64,000 nucleotides of DNA from Bog-752 sp963799395 (GCA_963799395.1 CAWCWZ010000013.1:1-64000); one strand, 5' to 3'. Numbered from the stretch's first letter, positions 46,115 through 55,262 are shown. Numbers and translations: made by a program. Notes: generated by a model from the sequence alone, not told the origin.

Positions 46115-46799
46115 TCAGCCGTACCATTGGTGCAGGACGGCCTCATCGAGGGTCGTCAGTGAACCACCAGGAAGACCGAGGACCTGCTCGAACGCCGCGA
46201 AGTAGGTCGTCAGCGTTCGTTCGACCTCTTCGAGGGAGACCTGCTCGGCTTGGCGCGCCATGTAGAGATCGGTGGCCGTCTCGTTGGCGCCCTCGATCAG
46301 CGAGACAAGAACGCGCGCCGTGTCGTCGGGGGAGCTGGTCGTGAAGACGCGCTCTTCTGCGCCCTGCCTGACGATCGCGGCCAGGGGCGAGGCGAGGTGA
46401 ACCGCCAGGCCACGCCGAAACTTCTCGCGCACGATGGCGTTCTCGTCCGAAAGCCAGGCCCGCAGCAGCGCCGTCATGAGCTCCGTGCGTTCCCCCCTTC
46501 CAGCGGGCGATGCCGGCAAAGACGCCCTCCAGCTTCTGCAGGGCCGATACGGTCGGATCGGCGACCAGCGGCGCCAGCAGCGACGTCACGGTCTCGACCA
46601 TGCGCGCGACGACTGCGTCGAGAAGCGCCGCCTTGGAATCGAAGTAGTAGTAGAAGGCGCCCCGGGACGCACCCAGCTCGTCCAGAACGTTCTGGATGCT
46701 CATCTCCTCGTAGCCCGTCGACTGAATGAGGCGCTCCGCGACGTCGACGAAGGCTTCGCGCCGCAGAGCGTGAGCCTCGACGTTGACCGTGCGAGCCAC
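46115..46799 (-). CDS. TetR-family regulator (frameshifted)
   Basis: The N-terminal helix-turn-helix is intact: REAFVDVAERLIQSTGYEEMSIQNVLDELGASRGAFYYYFDSKAALL-type pattern with the recognition helix GASRGAFYYYFDSK. A one-base indel near 46498 separates it from the ligand-binding half (LMTALLRAWLSDENAIVREKFRRG ... DEAVLHQWYG). GTG 46799 with GGAGGACCCA upstream is the start. It lies first in an operon with the ABC exporter and has a perfect palindrome 18 bases upstream, so it likely represses the exporter and itself. Confidence 0.85.
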
Positions 46800-46816
46800 T
46801 GGGTCCTCCAAATGTC

Positions 46817-46833
46817 AGACCGACTGTCGGTCT
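46817..46833. promoter_or_regulatory. TetR operator palindrome
   Basis: AGACCGACTGTCGGTCT has perfect 8-base arms around one central base, 18 bases upstream of the TetR start. The form and position are typical of a TetR-family autoregulatory site. Confidence 0.7.
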
Positions 46834-46927
46834 AAGAATACACCCCGGTCGACAGCCGGGCAACGGCTCTCGAGACAGGTCGTGGATGGCTCAGAGTGCA
46901 TCCGCAGGGCTGCGATTATAAGAGATA

Positions 46928-46961
46928 GTTATTTGACTCATAACCTCTGCGCCTTTACACT
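46928..46961 (+). promoter_or_regulatory. Promoter of the cysH-exporter operon with overlapping inverted repeat
   Basis: TTGACT (46933-46938), a 17-base spacer and TACACT (46956-46961) form a good sigma-70-type promoter. GTTAT-N7-ATAAC (46928-46944) overlaps the -35 box and could be an operator. The start codon is about 60 bases downstream of the -10. Confidence 0.55.
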
Positions 46962-47020
46962 GCCTCGATCACGTAAACCGGCTGCCGGATCGCCGGGAAC
47001 TCAAGGAGCGAGGAGCAGAG

Positions 47021-47737
47021 ATGAACGTTGCCGCCACGCCCGAGGAGATCCACCATCTCGTCAGCGAGCTGAACTTCGCCCAGAAGGTCGAACGCTCGCT
47101 CGATCTGATCCGCGACGCCTACCGCGAGCACGGCGACGGCCTAGTCGTGGCCAACAGCCTCGGCAAGGACTCCGTGGCGGTCTGGGACCTCGCCAAGCGG
47201 GTCAGTCCCGACATCCGGGCCTTCATCGTCACCACGCGCTACAAGCCGGCGGCGACCAAGCAGTTCATGGTCGAGACGGTGGCCCGCTACCCGGAGACGC
47301 TCATCTTCAGGAACGACGTCGAGATCCCCGAAGGGCTGTATGCGAGCGATCCCGACCGCTGCTGCGACCTGCTGAAGGTGCAGCCCGTGCGCCGGGCGAT
47401 CGAGGAGATGGGCGTGACCTGCTGGGTGACGGGCCTGCGCTGCACCGAGGGCCGCACGCGCACCGACTACCTCGAGCTCGAGGAGCGCGACGAGGGGCTG
47501 CTCAAGCTCAACCCCATCCTGCCCTGGCACGAGCGCGAGGTGTGGCAGTACATCGCCCTCTACGGGGTGCCGGTCAACCCGCTGTACGCCGAGGGCTATC
47601 GGTCACTGGGCTGCGAGCCCTGCACACACATCACGACCGGCGCCAACGAACGCGACGGACGCTGGATCGGCACGAGCAAGTGCGGCGGGGAGTGCGGCAT
47701 CCATACCCGTCCGCTGAAGGCCTCCGTCACGGCATGA
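47021..47737 (+). CDS. cysH: Phosphoadenylyl/adenylyl-sulfate reductase (assimilatory, Fe-S type)
   Basis: 238 residues. The nucleotide-binding start VVANSLGKDSVAVWDLAKR is the PP-loop of the PAPS reductase family. RCCDLLKVQPVRRAI and the later GCEPCTH supply the two Cys pairs that bind [4Fe-4S] in APS-type reductases, and KCGGECGIHTR carries the catalytic ECG Cys. It reduces activated sulfate to sulfite for cysteine synthesis. Its TGA overlaps the ATG of a TSUP transporter. Because the CC...CxxC set is complete, APS is the likelier substrate. Confidence 0.92.
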   Translation: MNVAATPEEIHHLVSELNFAQKVERSLDLIRDAYREHGDGLVVANSLGKDSVAVWDLAKRVSPDIRAFIVTTRYKPAATKQFMVETVARYPETLIFRNDVEIPEGLYASDPDRCCDLLKVQPVRRAIEEMGVTCWVTGLRCTEGRTRTDYLELEERDEGLLKLNPILPWHEREVWQYIALYGVPVNPLYAEGYRSLGCEPCTHITTGANERDGRWIGTSKCGGECGIHTRPLKASVTA

Positions 47738-48711
47738 GCGCGACGCCGGCACTGCCGGCACAGGCGCCCGAGGAGCCCGACGCGCTCCGGACGCTCGAAG
47801 CGCCGGCAGTCGTTCCACCTCCGTCGTCGGCACAGGGTGCGGCGGCGTTCGCCAAGCGCCGCATCTGGTGGCTGGGCGGCCTGGCCTGGGCCGTGCTGAC
47901 CGTCGTCGTCTACGGCGTCGCCGGTAGTCATCTCAACCCGTACCTCTCTGTGACGGGGCTGCTGATCGGCTTTCTGGTCGGGCTGACCGGCATGGGCGGC
48001 GGGGCGCTGATGACCCCGGTCCTGATCCTCTTCTTTGGCTTCAAGCCCACGCTCGCGGTGGGCACCGACGTGACCTACGCGGCGATCACCAAGACGTTCG
48101 GCGCCTGGCGGCATTGGCGCCTGGGGTCGGTGGACCTGCCGCTCGTCCTTTACCTGGTGTTGGGCAGCGTGCCCAGCACCCTGGCCGGCGTGGGCGTGGT
48201 GCACTACCTGCAGACCAACTACGGCGCCCAGCTCGACTCGATCCTCTACCGGGCCATCGGCATCGCTCTCGTGATCGTCGGCGTGACCCTCGTCGCACGC
48301 TCCGTCGTGAGGGTCGACGCGTCGCGTCGCCGCGAGAACATCAGGCTCTCGACACGCCGCAAGGTCTTCACCGTGATGCTCGGCGCGGCGACCGGTTTCG
48401 TCGTCGGGCTCACGTCGGTCGGCAGCGGCACCTTCCTGGGCATGTTCCTGCTGACCGCCTATCCGCTGGCGACCAGCCGGGTCGTGGGCACCGACGTCTT
48501 CCAGGCCGCGATCCTCCTCTACGCGACGGCGATAGCGCAGGCCAGCATCGGCAACGTCGACCTCTGGATGGTGGTCGCGCTGCTGGTCGGCTCGATCCCC
48601 GGCATCATCGCCGGGTCGCAACTGACGATCCGCACACCGACCCGTGTATTGCGACTGTGCCTTGCCGCCGTGCTGTTGTTGAGCGGCATCGTGATGTACG
48701 GAAAGGCGTAG
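47734..48711 (+). CDS. TSUP/TauE-SafE family membrane transporter
   Basis: 325 residues with ~8 helices. The N-terminal ~40 residues are cytoplasmic and Pro/Ala-rich. The repeated TSUP signature is seen in GFLVGLTGMGGGALMTPVLILFFGF and GFVVGLTSVGSGTFLGMFLL, along with AVGTDVTYAAITK and VVGTDVFQAAIL. Being translationally coupled to cysH, it may move sulfite, sulfate or an organosulfonate. It ends with TAG. Confidence 0.9.
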   Translation: MSATPALPAQAPEEPDALRTLEAPAVVPPPSSAQGAAAFAKRRIWWLGGLAWAVLTVVVYGVAGSHLNPYLSVTGLLIGFLVGLTGMGGGALMTPVLILFFGFKPTLAVGTDVTYAAITKTFGAWRHWRLGSVDLPLVLYLVLGSVPSTLAGVGVVHYLQTNYGAQLDSILYRAIGIALVIVGVTLVARSVVRVDASRRRENIRLSTRRKVFTVMLGAATGFVVGLTSVGSGTFLGMFLLTAYPLATSRVVGTDVFQAAILLYATAIAQASIGNVDLWMVVALLVGSIPGIIAGSQLTIRTPTRVLRLCLAAVLLLSGIVMYGKA

Positions 48712-48972
48712 CGAAGGGCCGAGACGACCCTGCTTTCTCGACCCGTTGACGCCGTGTGCGGCGGCGCGTAAGGATGTCACGCATGAACCTGGTCGTTGAT
48801 TTGGCGCATCAGACGCAGTTCGACGCCGGATAGTGGACGCTTTCCTTGCGCCTGAGGCGGGACAGATATCCTCTGCCACTCCCTCCGGCGAACCAGCACA
48901 TTCCTGCTCGTAGAGCCCCCGTCCCCACCCAGCGGTTCAGACGCGCCGTGAGGCACCTTCGTCCGTCAGCCT

Positions 48973-49392
48973 CTACAATCTGGCGAGCTCCTCGTCGATG
49001 AGTTGCTGCAGCCGCTCGCACTCCGAAGCCACGGCCCTGAGTCTGGCCACCCGGTGCGGGCCCTGTCCCAGCAAGCGAGCTCGGCCGGCGCTGGCGGCCA
49101 CTTCTCGCCAGGCGCTGGCAGCCTCCTCTCTCGAGAGATCAGCGGCGAAGCGCTCGCCGCGAGCAAGAACGTCGAGGATCCGTGAGGTGGCGGTGGTCTC
49201 ACGGACGATGGCGGCAGCATCGTCTGGCTCGCTGCTCTGAGAGAGATCGGCCAGACGTCGGAGCTCGCTGCCGAGCTCGGCGGAGCTGAACTCGAGCCCG
49301 GCGAGGGCCTTGCGGTGAGCCTGGCGCCTCTTCTGCGCGGCGGCGTGCCGTCCCGGCAACCAGCCAAAGAGACCGAAGACGACGCTCACCAC
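48973..49392 (-). CDS. Hypothetical protein, helical
   Basis: 139 residues starting GTG-GTG. A short hydrophobic N-terminus (MVSVVFGLFGWLPG) is followed by long amphipathic helices with many Arg/Glu/Ala (RRLADLSQSSEPDDAAAIVRE, RAVASECERLQQLIDEELARL). No family is recognised. It ends with TAG. The preceding 260 bases (48712-48972) hold nothing I can support. Confidence 0.45.
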   Translation of the reverse strand: MVSVVFGLFGWLPGRHAAAQKRRQAHRKALAGLEFSSAELGSELRRLADLSQSSEPDDAAAIVRETTATSRILDVLARGERFAADLSREEAASAWREVAASAGRARLLGQGPHRVARLRAVASECERLQQLIDEELARL

Positions 49393-49603
49393 TTACACCT
49401 CCGCTGAAGGGGCGCCAGCACGTCGCCGCCGGGGTCAGCGCCCGGCCATGAGCATACTACGGGTCCCGACGATGGGCGAGATGCGCGCGGAGCCTCTGGA
49501 ACGCAGTCAGGATTCCGTCAGAACCGTGTCATGGGACGGCAACATGACTTGTTGTTGCGCTCGGCCGCCGCAACGAGCCCATGAGCAGCGACTTCGCAGG
49601 TAG
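49393..49603. other. Intergenic, decayed sequence
   Basis: I see no gene. It leads into a transposase remnant and may be degraded mobile DNA. Confidence 0.3.
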
Positions 49604-49708
49604 CGCCGACGCAATGCCAGCAAGGTCGCGGCCATCTTCACCTTCGCTGCGGCGGCCTACAACCTGGTCCGCCTGAGAAGGCTGCTGGCGGAGCCGTCTT
49701 CAGCGTAG
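49604..49708 (+). pseudogene. C-terminal remnant of an IS5/IS1182-like DDE transposase
   Basis: The peptide NASKVAAIFTFAAAAYNLVR and then LRRLLAEPSSA is the recognisable C-terminal tail of many DDE transposases (AAAYNLVRLRRLL). Nothing of the catalytic domain is left upstream; a stop lies just before. It shows that this spot has been a landing zone for insertion sequences. Confidence 0.6.
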
Positions 49709-49856
49709 GAAAGCGGGGCGAAGAACCCCACCAAGATGGGCCAGGGATGGCCCGACCGGCGGCATCCGCACGGCTCGTCACGACCTCGACGAGCCCACGC
49801 TCGTCACGCCCGGTGCGCGCACCCCGCAGGGCGCACGCTTCTTCAGCAGCCTGCTA

Positions 49857-49871
49857 GTGTCCCGAGTCGTT
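49857..49871 (+). repeat. Left terminal inverted repeat of the IS630 element
   Basis: Fifteen-base exact inverse of the right end; together with the flanking CTA/TAG the match covers 18 bases. Confidence 0.92.
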
Positions 49872-49937
49872 AGTTCACAGGGAAATGGTTTCGGGCCACG
49901 AACTCCTGTCGTAAGGTTACGGCGATGGGAGGCAACT

Positions 49938-51030
49938 ATGGCCCGACGTGGGCGACCGACATCTGAGGTCACGCTCAGCGCCGAGGAGCGCGAGACGCTC
50001 GAACGCTGGGCGAGACGACCAACGAGCGCACAGGCATTGGCCCTGCGCTGCCGCATCGTGCTGGCTGCCGCCAACGGTGAGCCGAACTGCGAGATCGCCG
50101 CTTCGCTGGGCTGCCATCCGACCACCGTCGGCAAGTGGCGGCGGCGCTTTGCCGAGCGCGGCCTGGATGGCCTGCACGACGAGCCCCGGCCGGGCAAGCC
50201 GCGTTCGATCTCAGACGACGATGTCGAGCGGGTGATCACAAAGACCCTGGAAGAGACACCGGCGAACGCCACCCACTGGTCGACCCGCTCGATGGCCAAA
50301 GCGACCGGGATGAGCCAGACGGCGGTGAGCCGCATCTGGCGGGCCTTCGCCTTAAAGCCCCACCAGCTCGAACACTTCAAGCTCTCGACCGACCCGCTCT
50401 TCATCGAGAAGGTCCGCGACATCGTCGGGCTCTACCTGAGTCCGCCCCGAGGCCGCCATCGTGCTCTGCGTCGATGAGAAGTCGCAGATCCAGGCGCTCG
50501 ACCGCACGGCCCCGATCCTGCCCCTGCTGCCCGGCACTCCGGCGCGCGCCACCCACGACTACCGCCGGCACGGCACGACCAACCTCTACGCCGCTCTCGA
50601 CGTCGCCTCCGGCTGCGTGATCAGCGACCTCACGCCTCGTCACCGCGCCGAGGACTTCCGCCGCTTCCTGGCCCTCATCGATAGAAGCGTGCCGGCCGAC
50701 CTGGACGTGCACGTCATCGTCGACAACTCCTCGACCCACAAGACCCCCTCGATCCACCGCTGGCTCGTGCGTCACCCTCGGTTCACGTTCCACTTCACGC
50801 CTACCTACAGCTCCTGGCTGAACCTCGTCGAACGCTGGTTCGCCGAACTCACCGAGCGCTGGCTACGGCGGGGGACCCACCGCTCGACCAGGGAACTGGT
50901 CGCCTCGATCCGCACCTGGATCACGGGCTGGAACGACGACCCACGGCCGTTCGTGTGGCACAAGACCGCCGACGAGATCCTCGAGAGCCTCGCGGCCTAT
51001 TGCCAGCGAATCAACGACTCGGGACACTAG
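49938..51030 (+). CDS. IS630-family transposase, two frames
   Basis: The N-terminal ~175 residues are helix-turn-helix (LRCRIVLAAANGEPNCEIAASL, GCHPTTVGKWRRRFAERGL). A shift at CCGCCCCGAG (about 50450) leads into the DDE catalytic part: CVDEKSQIQALDRT (first Asp), DVHVIVDNSSTHKTP (second Asp), FTPTYSSWLNLVERWFAEL (Glu). Deleting one C restores PPEAAIVLCVDEKSQ. It may be a homopolymer error or a programmed shift. GGGAGGCAACT precedes the ATG. The stop TAG is made by the TA duplication plus the flanking G. Confidence 0.92.
51013..51027 (-). repeat. Right terminal inverted repeat of the IS630 element
   Basis: Exact inverse of 49857-49871. The transposase reading frame runs through it into the flanking TAG. 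Confidence 0.92.
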
Positions 51031-51547
51031 CCCCCATGCGCAGGATCCGATCGTCCCGGCGGACAGGCATGAGTGCCGCTGCGCGCTTCTGCTCATCGTC
51101 TCTGCACAGTTGCGCCGTTGTACATCGGGTGCCTGAGTAGTGGGCCGCTTTTGCCCGATGGCTGTTGCTCATGCTCGGGCTCTAGACTCGGCACACGCGA
51201 GCCGCGGCCGGCCAGAGTCTCGATGATTGAAAATCGAGCTGAAGCCGATCGCGGCAAAGACCGCCAGCGGCACCAGTGTCGCCGTAAGAAAGGCGAGCAG
51301 GGACGGGCGGCGTGGGGTCGCCAGCGGACTTAGCAAGAAGCTCAGCATCACACTCGGCTCACGCCCACTCGTTGCCTGCAGTTTCGGTATCGGATTCAGG
51401 AGGTGAGAAGATGAGATGGTGGCTACATTGCCGCGCCGGTAGCTGCGGCGCACGACGGGTGCGCGCCACGGCCGCCAGCGTCTCGTAGTAGATGCAGTCG
51501 GGGACTGCCGGCGCGGTGCGCCCCTGAAGCGACGCCCCCGGCATCGG
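51031..51547. other. Region between the IS630 element and hisA
   Basis: No gene that I can support with confidence. A minus-strand frame at 51348-51169 could encode a 59-residue peptide with one hydrophobic stretch (LLAFLTATLVPLAVFAAIGF), but no ribosome-binding site is visible. Confidence 0.3.
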
Positions 51548-52228
51548 CTACACCGAGAACCCCAGCTTGCCGGTGTAGAGCGCCATGCCGACAACCGCGT
51601 CAACGCCGAGCTCGTCGAGTCGCGCCACCTCGGCGGCACTTCTGATGCCGCCGGCAACGACGAGCCGGCGCCCCGTGCCAGCGCGCAGCCGGCCCACCAC
51701 CTCGAGCGGAATGCCGCCCATCAGACCCTCGGTCTCGGTGTGCGTGTACAGAAGACCGCCGCACCAGCGCTCGAGCGCCTGCATCGTCTCGAGCGTATGG
51801 AGCGCCGAGCGCTTGCGCCAGGCCTGTGTCACCACGCAGCCGCCGCGCGAGTCGACGGCGCATACGAGGCGGTCGCGGCCCACGGCGTGCGACACGCGCG
51901 CGGCGAAGGCGGTGTCGACGTGGCCCTCGCGCACGAGCGCTGAGCCCACGATGACCCGCTCGGCGCCGGCCGCAAGACAGGCTCTAGCCACCGCTACCGT
52001 GCGCAGGCCGCCGCCGACCTGGCAGGGCAGCCGCGCGGCCAGACGGGCCACGAGGTCGCGGTTGTCGCCGCATCCCTTGGCCGCGTCGAGGTCGATGACC
52101 TGCACGAGCGGATAGCCGGCGAAGCGCTCCGCCCAGGCGTCGACGTCGCTGAAGCGCAGCGCGACCCGCTCCCCCTGGACGAGTTGGACGACGGCGCCGC
52201 CCATCAAGTCGATGGCGGGGATCAGCAC
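51548..52228 (-). CDS. hisA: Phosphoribosylformimino-5-aminoimidazole carboxamide ribotide isomerase
   Basis: 226 residues, a (beta/alpha)8 barrel. MLIPAIDLMGGAVVQLVQGE carries the first catalytic Asp, QVGGGLRTVAVA the phosphate loop, and VAGGIRSAAEVARL the second. The second catalytic Asp region reads LLYTHTETEGLMGG, where Glu replaces the usual Asp (TDI.RDG in HisA/PriA). This change deserves attention, though the order within his genes supports HisA. Its start overlaps hisF. It ends with TAG and is the last gene of the operon. Confidence 0.85.
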   Translation of the reverse strand: MLIPAIDLMGGAVVQLVQGERVALRFSDVDAWAERFAGYPLVQVIDLDAAKGCGDNRDLVARLAARLPCQVGGGLRTVAVARACLAAGAERVIVGSALVREGHVDTAFAARVSHAVGRDRLVCAVDSRGGCVVTQAWRKRSALHTLETMQALERWCGGLLYTHTETEGLMGGIPLEVVGRLRAGTGRRLVVAGGIRSAAEVARLDELGVDAVVGMALYTGKLGFSV

Positions 52229-52989
52229 GGCAACCTCACCGGGATCCCCCGGCCGGCGAGATAGCGCTTGAGCGCGCGGATTGAGTCGTGGTCGAAGTGG
52301 AAGACCGAGGCGGCGAGGGCAGCGTCGGCGCGACCCTGGGCGAACACCTCGTAGAAGTGTCCGCGCCGCCCGGCACCGCCCGAGGCGATAACCGGGATTC
52401 GGAGCGCACCGCTCACGGCGGCCGTGAGGGCGCAGTCAAAGCCCGCCCGCGTGCCGTCACGGTCCATAGAGGTGAGCAGGATCTCGCCGGCGCCGCGCGC
52501 CTGCGCCTCGGCGACCCAGGCGAGCGCGTCGCGCCCGGTCGGGCGCGAGCCGCCGGCCACGACGACCTCCCACCCGCGCCCGGCGGCACGGCGCCGGGAG
52601 TCGATCGCGACGACGACGGCCTGCGAGCCAAAGCGGCCGGCGATCTCGCCGATCAGCGCGGGCCGCGCGACGACGGCCGAGTTGACCGTCACCTTGTCGG
52701 CGCCGGCCTCGATCACGGCGGCCGCGTCGGCCAGGCAGCGGATGCCGCCGCCGACGGCGAAGGGCACGAACAGCTCCTGGGCGGCGCGCCCGACGGCGTC
52801 CAGCAGGGTGGCGCGCCGCTCCCGGGTGGCGCTGATGTCGAGCAGCACGATCTCGTCGGCGCCGGCCTCGGCGTGCAGACGCGCGAGGGCAGCCGGGTCG
52901 CCGGCGTCGCGCAGCTCGCGGAAACGCACGCCCTTGACGACGCGCCCGGCGTCGACGTCGAGGCAGGCGATGATGCGCTTGCTCAGCAT
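52222..52989 (-). CDS. hisF: Imidazole glycerol phosphate synthase, cyclase subunit
   Basis: 255 residues. MLSKRIIACLDVDAGRVVKGVRF has the catalytic Asp, VPFAVGGGIRCLADAAAVIEAGADKV the phosphate loop, SMDRDGTRAGFD the second catalytic Asp, and VIASGGAGRRGHF the other phosphate loop. It forms the imidazole ring from PRFAR and ammonia supplied by HisH. It overlaps hisH upstream and hisA downstream by seven bases each. Confidence 0.95.
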   Translation of the reverse strand: MLSKRIIACLDVDAGRVVKGVRFRELRDAGDPAALARLHAEAGADEIVLLDISATRERRATLLDAVGRAAQELFVPFAVGGGIRCLADAAAVIEAGADKVTVNSAVVARPALIGEIAGRFGSQAVVVAIDSRRRAAGRGWEVVVAGGSRPTGRDALAWVAEAQARGAGEILLTSMDRDGTRAGFDCALTAAVSGALRIPVIASGGAGRRGHFYEVFAQGRADAALAASVFHFDHDSIRALKRYLAGRGIPVRLPC

Positions 52990-53573
52990 CGGCAGAAGGT
53001 GTCGAGGACGGCGAGGCCGGCCTGACCCGACTTCTCGGGGTGGAACTGCACGCCGAAGAGGCGGTCGCGCTCAACCGCGGCGCTGAAGGGCACGCCGTAG
53101 TCACAGACGGCCGCGGTCTCGGCCACGAGTGGCGCACAGTAGCTGTGAGCGAAGTACACTGAGGTGCCCGACGCAAGTCCCGCAAGCAGACGGCTCTCCG
53201 GCACGATCTCAAGTTCGTCCCAGCCCACGTGCGGCGACTTCACGGCTGCGGCCAACGGTCCACAGCACCCGGCGAAGGCGCCCAGGCCGGTCAGCCCGGC
53301 GGCTTCACGCGAGGCCTCGAAGAGCCACTGCAGGCCGAGGCAGATGCCGAGTAGCGGCGTGCCGCGCTCGAGTTGCGCGGCGACGGCGGCGCCCAGCCGC
53401 GAGCCCGCCAGCGTCGCGGTCGCGCGGAAGTGGCCGACCCCGGGTACGACGACTCGCGTGGCGTCGGCCACGGTAGCCGCGTCGGAGGTGATGACCGCCG
53501 CGTAACCGAGGTGTTCGAGGGCGCGCCGCACCGAGGTCACGTTACCGGCACCGTAGTCGACGATCGCGATCAC
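52983..53573 (-). CDS. hisH: Imidazole glycerol phosphate synthase, glutamine amidotransferase subunit
   Basis: 196 residues, class I amidotransferase. VIAIVDYGAGNVTSVRRALEHLG start, oxyanion strand VVPGVGHF, nucleophile in LLGICLGLQWLFE (Cys), and the catalytic His-Glu pair in LFGVQFHPEKSGQAG. It delivers ammonia to HisF. GTG start overlaps the hisB stop by four bases. Confidence 0.95.
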   Translation of the reverse strand: MIAIVDYGAGNVTSVRRALEHLGYAAVITSDAATVADATRVVVPGVGHFRATATLAGSRLGAAVAAQLERGTPLLGICLGLQWLFEASREAAGLTGLGAFAGCCGPLAAAVKSPHVGWDELEIVPESRLLAGLASGTSVYFAHSYCAPLVAETAAVCDYGVPFSAAVERDRLFGVQFHPEKSGQAGLAVLDTFCRC

Positions 53574-54148
53574 AGCAGCTCCTTGGTGGAGGGCAGGACG
53601 TCGGCCATGTCCGCCTGGCACCTGCAGGCCGCCGCGGCAGCGCGGGCGAAAGCCTTGAACAGCGCCTCGACCTTGTGGTGGCCGGAGCGTCCGTAGAGCG
53701 CGCGCAGGTGCACCGTGGCGCGCGCCCCGCGGGCGAAGCCCTCGAAGAAGTCGGCGACGAGCGCGGCCTGCAGGTCGCCGAGCCGGGCTGCGCGCACGCC
53801 GGTCTCGACGACAGCCATGCCGCGGCCGCTGAAATCCACCGCGGCCGCCGCCAGGGCCTCATCCATGGGCATGAGGAAGCAGCCGGCACGGGCGATGCCG
53901 CGCCGGTCCCCCAGGGCCTGGTCGAACGCCTCGCCCAAGGCGATGCCGACGTCCTCGACCGTGCGGTGCTGGTCGACCTGGAGGTCACCGTCGGCACGCA
54001 GGTCGAGATCGAAGCCACCATGACAGGCGAGAAGCTCGAGCATGTCGTCGAGGAAGCCGATACCGGTGGACACCCGGTACTCACCGCGCCCATCCAGCGT
54101 CAGACGCACGGTGACGGTGGTCTCCGCGCTCCGCCGGTCGACCAGCAC
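53570..54148 (-). CDS. hisB: Imidazoleglycerol-phosphate dehydratase
   Basis: 192 residues, monofunctional HisB. GIGFLDDMLELLACHGGFDL and VDQHRTVEDVGIALGEAFDQAL carry the two-metal His/Glu motifs (DQHRTVED for the usual DDHHTVED). The second set is GHHKVEALFKAFARA. The usual FLDHML reads FLDDML here, so one metal-binding His is replaced by Asp, and DDHH reads DQHR. GTG start at 54148 is 26 bases after hisC. Confidence 0.93.
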   Translation of the reverse strand: MLVDRRSAETTVTVRLTLDGRGEYRVSTGIGFLDDMLELLACHGGFDLDLRADGDLQVDQHRTVEDVGIALGEAFDQALGDRRGIARAGCFLMPMDEALAAAAVDFSGRGMAVVETGVRAARLGDLQAALVADFFEGFARGARATVHLRALYGRSGHHKVEALFKAFARAAAAACRCQADMADVLPSTKELL

Positions 54149-54173
54149 GCCGAGTGCTCGGTCCGCGCCGGCT

Positions 54174-55262
54174 TCACGAGGTCACCCCGGCAGCCAAGCC
54201 GATCTCCTCGAGGCTCTCGTCGATGGCCCCAAGCGCCCGCACGACCTGAGCCGGCGTGCCAACGGTGATGCGCACGCAGCCGGGACAGGCGGGATCGGCC
54301 GAGCGGTCGCGTACGAGCACGCCGCGACGCGCCATCGCGGCGACGAAAGCGCCCGCGTGGAGACCGAAGTCCGCGAGCACGAAGTTGCCCTCGCTGCGCC
54401 AGGAGCGGATGCCATGGAGGCGCAGCTCGTGACGCAGCAGACGGCGGCCGCTGCGCACCTCGGCCACGCAGCGCCACAGGTAGGCCGTGTCGGCGAGGGC
54501 CGCCGGCAGGCAGGCCAGGGCCACCGCGTTGACATTGTAGGGCGCGGCCATGGCGCGGACCGCGGCAAGCTGCCACGCGTCGCCGAGCAGCGCCCCGACC
54601 CGCAAGCCGGCGAGGCCGTAGGCCTTCGAGAAGGTACGCGTGACGAAGAGATTGGCCAATCGACCGATCTCGCCGGTGAGCGAGCCGTAAGCAAACTCGA
54701 TGTAGGCCTCGTCGATCAGGACGACTGCCTGCGGCGCCGCCTGCGCGACGCACAGCAGATCGGCCGGCCGGGCGAGGCTGCCGGTCGGGTTGTTGGGGTT
54801 GGCGATCGCGATGAGGCGCGTGGACGAGGTGACTGCCTCCAGCAGGCGCTCAAGGGGAAACGCGAAACGCCGAGCCGCCGGCACGCGCACGACCTCGGCG
54901 CCGCAACACGCCGCCACGTGTTCGTACAGGGCAAAGCCCGGCGCCACGACCAGGGCCTGGGCCCCGGGCGCCAGGTAGGTCCGGCAGAGCAGCTGGATGG
55001 CCTCGTCTGAGCCGTTGGTGAGCAAGACCTGCTCGGGCGCGAGGCCGAGAAACTCGGCCACGAGGCGCTCGCCGGGCTCGCGCTGCGGGTAGCGGCAGAG
55101 GTGCTCAGCGTCGAGCTCGCGCAGCCGCTCAAGGACGGCCGGCGACGGTCCCCAGGCACTCTCGTTGAAGTCAAGCAGCAGGCCGGCGCGGCCGCTCAGG
55201 GGCGGCCGGTAGGGCGCGCTGACAAGCACGGCCGGCAGGGGACGCAGCGACGTCTCAGCCAT
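54174..55262 (-). CDS. hisC: Histidinol-phosphate aminotransferase
   Basis: 362 residues, fold type I PLP enzyme. LLLDFNESAWGPSPAVLERL is the N-terminal substrate arm, NGSDEAIQLLCRTYL the cofactor loop, IANPNNPTGSLARP, VLIDEAYIEFAYGS and the PLP-lysine motif FVTRTFSKAYGLAGLRVG are all present. The order and spacing within the his genes make histidinol-phosphate the substrate. Confidence 0.95.
   Translation of the reverse strand: MAETSLRPLPAVLVSAPYRPPLSGRAGLLLDFNESAWGPSPAVLERLRELDAEHLCRYPQREPGERLVAEFLGLAPEQVLLTNGSDEAIQLLCRTYLAPGAQALVVAPGFALYEHVAACCGAEVVRVPAARRFAFPLERLLEAVTSSTRLIAIANPNNPTGSLARPADLLCVAQAAPQAVVLIDEAYIEFAYGSLTGEIGRLANLFVTRTFSKAYGLAGLRVGALLGDAWQLAAVRAMAAPYNVNAVALACLPAALADTAYLWRCVAEVRSGRRLLRHELRLHGIRSWRSEGNFVLADFGLHAGAFVAAMARRGVLVRDRSADPACPGCVRITVGTPAQVVRALGAIDESLEEIGLAAGVTS

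Larger units (their letters stand above)
49855..51029 (+). mobile_element. Complete IS630-family insertion sequence with TA target duplication
   Basis: Terminal repeats GTGTCCCGAGTCGTT (49857-49871) and its exact inverse (51013-51027) are flanked on both sides by TA (49855-49856 and 51028-51029), the TA duplication characteristic of IS630/Tc1. The repeat similarity extends inward with a few mismatches. The only gene is the transposase. Confidence 0.92.

Noticed and set aside
49601..49603. TAG just upstream of the transposase remnant as a read-through site
   Set aside because: The upstream frame has no transposase similarity, so this is decayed sequence.
51169..51348. 59-residue hydrophobic peptide gene on the minus strand
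   Set aside because: No ribosome-binding site, no homology known to me, and it lies in sequence disturbed by the IS element.
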